Shown one piece after another: positions 60,791 to 64,000 of a stretch of DNA of 64,000 nt (the first letter of the stretch is position 1; every line of letters begins with the position of its first letter). The notes beneath the pieces are model-generated. The model was not told the DNA's origin. It made no database searches and saw only the letters and a program-made list of their open reading frames with translations. Position numbers and translations under genes: made by a program. This stretch comes from DATCYX01 sp963714425 (lineage in GTDB: Bacteria; Chloroflexota; Anaerolineae; Anaerolineales; UBA4823). The DNA lies in assembly GCA_963714425.1 (NCBI GenBank), contig CAVQOI010000001.1, positions 62,001 through 126,000 on the forward strand. The letters are read 5' to 3'.

Positions 60791-60929
60791 TGACCCTCCT
60801 AGAATATGCGTAATTTTACCATTTTTATTATAAACAGAATTGGATTCATCCATAACCCACACCCATGATTAGGGTGTCCAGGGTGTTTAGTACAACAGTA
60901 AATTGAAATAATTGAATTGAGAACTTGTC

Positions 60930-62717
60930 TTGAAACGTAATCTTCATAAGCCAACCTTAAACTTACTGCGCAATAAGCTCGATTACACTCGGGTGCCTTT
61001 CAGTGATCGTGGCTCGCGCTTGCTGGTTTTCCAGGCTCCTTATCAGAGTCAGTTCTATGTGAAACTTGCCGAGCGACTTACAAATGTAGAGCCCGGCATA
61101 GAAAGCTATCTACGCCGACCTCCATTTATTCACTCATTGCAGTTGGTCGATGAGCATGGTGAGTATCTTGAGTTTGAAGCAACGACATATCCACACATGA
61201 TCAATATGAACACTCGTGTGGGTGAGTTTTGCCTGGTTTTCAAGGATGAGCGCACCCTGACATTTGGCTTGCCCCCTCAAGCGACTGCCGGTATCCGGTT
61301 TCATGTCACTCCTGAATTATGGCGCAACCTCGAAAATGGAGGCGAATTCAGATCGATTCGAGACCTGATCTATACCACCAACGGTAGCGCAGTGATCAAC
61401 CAGATCAAGCCCCGGGATGGAGGATACGACGTCGAGTTTGTCGTGGAGAGCAATGGAGATTGCACGATTAATATCATCATTGGTTTATCAATCATCCATC
61501 GCAGAGAAGCACTCCCGCTCTCGGAAATAAGCCAGGCAGCGGAGGGACGCTGGCGCCAATGGTTTGAAAGTGTGCCTCCAGTCTTGGAGCGCTACCAGGA
61601 TGCGTATGCTTACGCCTGGTGGGTCATGGCGAATAACCTGGTGCGGCCCTCTGGCAGCATCGTTTACGAAGCGATGATGCCATCCAAGGCGAACTACGTT
61701 GGATTGTGGCTGTGGGATAGCGCCATGCACGCCCTGGCATTCCGTCATATCGACGCGGATCTAGCCCGCAACCAAATCCGTTCCATGCTCGCTTGCCAGC
61801 TCGCGGACGGCATGCTTCCAGATGCAGTATATGATGAGGGTGTGATCTCAGAGATCGAGCACCCATTCAAGGCGGAAGTGACCAAGCCGCCCATCCTTGC
61901 CTGGGCGGCGCTGAAACTTCATGAAACTGCACCCGACCTGGATTTCTTGCAAGAGATCTATGTCCCTCTGGTGCGCTGGAACGCCTGGTGGACGAGTATG
62001 AATGATGATGACGTGGACGGACTTGTCCAATATAACCACCCGTATTCATCGGGTCTTGATGATAGCCCGCTATGGGATTATGGCATGCCTGTCGAGTCGC
62101 CCGATATAAATACATACCTGTGCATCCAAATGGGCTCTCTGGCGCTCATGGCTGAACTGCTGGGGATGGAAGCGGAAGGCGCTATGTGGCGGCGCCGTAC
62201 GAGCTCGATCGTCAAGCGGATGATCGAAGACCTGTGGGATGACGATGTTGGTGTCTTCCGCGCTACCCGCGATCACGCGCCGATACAAGTGATCACGCCA
62301 TTTAACCTGTATCCCTTATGGACAGGACAGTTGCCAGAAGTGATCCGCAAACGCCTGATTGGACATTTGACCAACCCAGCTGAATTCTGGGGAGAGTATG
62401 TCATTCCTTCTGTGGCAAAAAACGATCCGAACTATGATCACCAGAAAATGTGGCGCGGCCCGGTGTGGGCAAATATCAATTATTTCTTTATTGAAGCCCT
62501 TGGCCAGGTTGGCGAAACCAAACTGGCGCGGCAGCTGAGAGATAAGACCCTGGAGCTAATCATGAGCCACCCCAGTATGTACGAATACTACGACTCAAAA
62601 ACCGGGGAACCCGCTCCCAAGGCAGCAGACGGATTTGGCTGGACCGCCGCAGTTTTCATTGATTTGGCCATCGCTGCCAGCCGGGATGCAACTTTGAAGA
62701 AAGAAACCAGCAAGTAG
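60930..62717 (+). CDS. GH63/trehalase-like (alpha/alpha)6 glycosidase
   Basis: The 595-residue protein has a beta-sandwich N-terminal half and a C-terminal (alpha/alpha)6 barrel with LWLWDSAMHALAFRHID, DGMLPDAVYDEG, DDSPLWDYGMP and MWRGPVWANINYFFIEAL, all in line with the GH63-like mannosyl- or glucosylglycerate hydrolases and bacterial trehalase relatives. The exact substrate cannot be set. It starts with TTG 60930, and the next gene begins 27 bases after its stop, so it is in an operon with the GT20 gene. Confidence 0.85.
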   Translation: MKRNLHKPTLNLLRNKLDYTRVPFSDRGSRLLVFQAPYQSQFYVKLAERLTNVEPGIESYLRRPPFIHSLQLVDEHGEYLEFEATTYPHMINMNTRVGEFCLVFKDERTLTFGLPPQATAGIRFHVTPELWRNLENGGEFRSIRDLIYTTNGSAVINQIKPRDGGYDVEFVVESNGDCTINIIIGLSIIHRREALPLSEISQAAEGRWRQWFESVPPVLERYQDAYAYAWWVMANNLVRPSGSIVYEAMMPSKANYVGLWLWDSAMHALAFRHIDADLARNQIRSMLACQLADGMLPDAVYDEGVISEIEHPFKAEVTKPPILAWAALKLHETAPDLDFLQEIYVPLVRWNAWWTSMNDDDVDGLVQYNHPYSSGLDDSPLWDYGMPVESPDINTYLCIQMGSLALMAELLGMEAEGAMWRRRTSSIVKRMIEDLWDDDVGVFRATRDHAPIQVITPFNLYPLWTGQLPEVIRKRLIGHLTNPAEFWGEYVIPSVAKNDPNYDHQKMWRGPVWANINYFFIEALGQVGETKLARQLRDKTLELIMSHPSMYEYYDSKTGEPAPKAADGFGWTAAVFIDLAIAASRDATLKKETSK

Positions 62718-62744
62718 GGATTGGTAGCAGATAGGAATAATAGT

Positions 62745-64000
62745 ATGGGAGATATCTCAGCACCGGGCTTACCCGACCTCAGAGCCACAATCATCGCCTC
62801 CAACCGTGGACCAGTCACGCTAACGCAAGCTGATGGCGGTGCAGTTCAATTTCAGCTTGGGAGTGGAGGCTTGGTGAAGGCGCTCACCTCATTGGCGATG
62901 CAGATTAATGCCACCTGGATTGCGTGCGCCCAGTCTGATGTTGATATTGCCTGGCGGGAGGGCAAGGTTCCTCTTGAACAAGGAGGAGAACTCCTGGTTA
63001 AGTTCCTAACACCAGATCCTAGTGCTTATGATGGATATTACAACGTGATATCAAATCCGCTCCTTTGGTTTTTACAACATTCGATGTGGGATATTCCCCG
63101 CACGCCTTTGATCGATCGTTCCACCTGGCAGGCATGGGAAGATGGCTATGTGGTTGTAAACCAATTATTTGCGCAGGAGATAGCCAAGAAGGTCCAGCAA
63201 ACAACATCCCGCGCCTTGGTGATGTTACAAGACTATCACTTGTACCTCGCCTCCCGTTACCTGCGGGAATTCAAATTTGAGCATAAGCCAACGGTTTTAC
63301 TCTTTGTGCATATCCCCTGGCCTGGCCCTGAGTATTGGGGCATCTTGCCGCCTACTATGAGGCAGGCAATATTGGACGGATTGTGTGCGGTTGATCTCCT
63401 GGGTTTCCAAACACGAGAAGATGGATTGAACTTCCTGCGCACTTGTGAATCCTACCTCCCTTCGGCAAGCGTAAAGTACAAACGCGGGCGGGTATGGCAC
63501 CGGAACCACGCCACTTATGTAAAAGACTTTCCAATCTCGATCGACGTCCAGGCGTTGCGAGAGCAGGCAGCCTCTCTCGAGGTTGAAACCTATCTTCCGG
63601 AGATCACTGAAATTGTCCAGAATCGTAAATTGATCCTGCGAATCGATCGCATCGAACCCAGCAAGAACATCGTGCGGGGGTTTAAAGCCTTCGAGGAGAT
63701 GTTAGAAGACTATCCCGAGCATCGCAAACAAGTCGTCTTCCTCGCATTGCTGGTACCATCCCGCATCGATGTAAGCGAATATCAAGATTATCTGGATGAG
63801 CTCATGGCTTCTGCCGGGAGAATCAATGCCCGGTTTGGAGATCATGAATGGGAACCAGTACGCCTGTTGGTGAGCGAGAATTACCCGCGGGCGATTGCTG
63901 CTATGAAAGAATATGATGTTCTCTTGGTGAACGCGATTGCAGACGGGATGAACCTGGTTGCCAAAGAAGGACCCACCGTTAACCAAAAAGATGGGGTCTT
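62745..64000 (+). CDS. otsA: GT20 family trehalose-6-phosphate synthase, partial
   Basis: The visible 418 residues include SNRGPV, SGGLVKALTSLA, VMLQDYHLYLASRYLRE, FVHIPWPGPEYWGILP and LRIDRIEPSKNIVRGFKAFEEML, the order found in OtsA. The C-terminal UDP-binding end lies past the right edge. It joins UDP-glucose and glucose-6-phosphate to trehalose-6-phosphate, an osmolyte precursor; a glucosylglycerol-phosphate synthase cannot be excluded. Start ATG has AGGA nine bases upstream. The partner glycosidase is immediately upstream. Confidence 0.9.
   Translation, partial: MGDISAPGLPDLRATIIASNRGPVTLTQADGGAVQFQLGSGGLVKALTSLAMQINATWIACAQSDVDIAWREGKVPLEQGGELLVKFLTPDPSAYDGYYNVISNPLLWFLQHSMWDIPRTPLIDRSTWQAWEDGYVVVNQLFAQEIAKKVQQTTSRALVMLQDYHLYLASRYLREFKFEHKPTVLLFVHIPWPGPEYWGILPPTMRQAILDGLCAVDLLGFQTREDGLNFLRTCESYLPSASVKYKRGRVWHRNHATYVKDFPISIDVQALREQAASLEVETYLPEITEIVQNRKLILRIDRIEPSKNIVRGFKAFEEMLEDYPEHRKQVVFLALLVPSRIDVSEYQDYLDELMASAGRINARFGDHEWEPVRLLVSENYPRAIAAMKEYDVLLVNAIADGMNLVAKEGPTVNQKDGV

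Noticed and set aside
60859..60877. Dyad acaccc/gggtgt between the MscS and GH63 genes as an operator
   Set aside because: The six-base arms are too short, and no second copy was seen, to claim a regulatory site.
1..64000. CRISPR array, rRNA or tRNA genes
   Set aside because: No regularly spaced direct repeats of 25-40 bases and no tRNA- or rRNA-like sequence were recognised by eye; a covariance search would be needed to exclude a tRNA.

Overview
The window looks like chromosomal DNA of a mesophilic member of the Chloroflexota, most likely Anaerolineae. This is inferred from gene content and style: Thr/Pro-rich linkers on surface proteins, a bacterial alpha-2-macroglobulin, several molybdenum hydroxylases, a CBS-containing family II pyrophosphatase, DUF4230 and DUF503 proteins, and many short palindromic repeats between and inside genes. 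No rRNA, tRNA or CRISPR array was recognised. Most of the window is fairly GC-rich; about 24.7-29.5 kb is visibly AT-richer and looks acquired.

Layout. 0-7.5 kb: the start of typA (minus strand), an alpha-2-macroglobulin gene split by two frameshifts, and a RAYT-type transposase whose start codon overlaps the macroglobulin stop. 7.5-16.7 kb: a thioesterase and the first molybdenum hydroxylase set (FAD subunit; fused 2Fe-2S/Mo subunit), then bacterioferritin, Mn-pyrophosphatase, XdhC and a fused FAD/2Fe-2S subunit, closed by a very long terminator hairpin. 17-24.7 kb: aminotransferase, DMT exporter, RRM protein, frameshifted CarD-type regulator, methyltransferase, TipA-like MerR regulator and small membrane proteins, one with an in-frame stop. 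24.7-29.5 kb: an accessory block built from a 1.5-kb direct duplication, a leader sequence present three times, three attC-like elements, a HAD phosphatase, two nearly identical lipoproteins and an orphan AT-rich gene. It resembles a decayed integron-cassette cluster without an integrase. 29.8-37.8 kb: a frameshifted Mo subunit, PEP carboxylase, YqeB, a YqeC-MocA fusion and a second MocA, pointing to maturation of (seleno)molybdenum hydroxylases. 37.9-42.8 kb: thpR, rsfS, penicillin acylase, an atypical SDR and a membrane-anchored unknown. 42.9-48 kb: two cysteine-free ArsA/Get3-like ATPases with two paralogous small proteins and a CxxC thioredoxin-fold protein, the best candidate for an undescribed system, followed by cstA. 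48-64 kb: TPR protein, DUF503, DUF4230, a DapA-like/TP-rich/lipM operon, a sugar-binding lipoprotein with a GH13 amylase, MFS, M20 amidohydrolase, MscS channel, a GH63-like glycosidase and the start of a GT20 trehalose-phosphate synthase.

How they work together. The Mo-hydroxylase genes supply two differently fused enzymes plus their maturation factors (XdhC, YqeB, YqeC, MocA). The 54-64 kb genes suggest malto-oligosaccharide capture and trehalose or related solute metabolism. Signals worth noting are several apparently leaderless genes and two divergent gene pairs that share one symmetric -10 box (AGTATAAT). Four loci carry single-base breaks, so either the assembly has indels or several genes are decaying.
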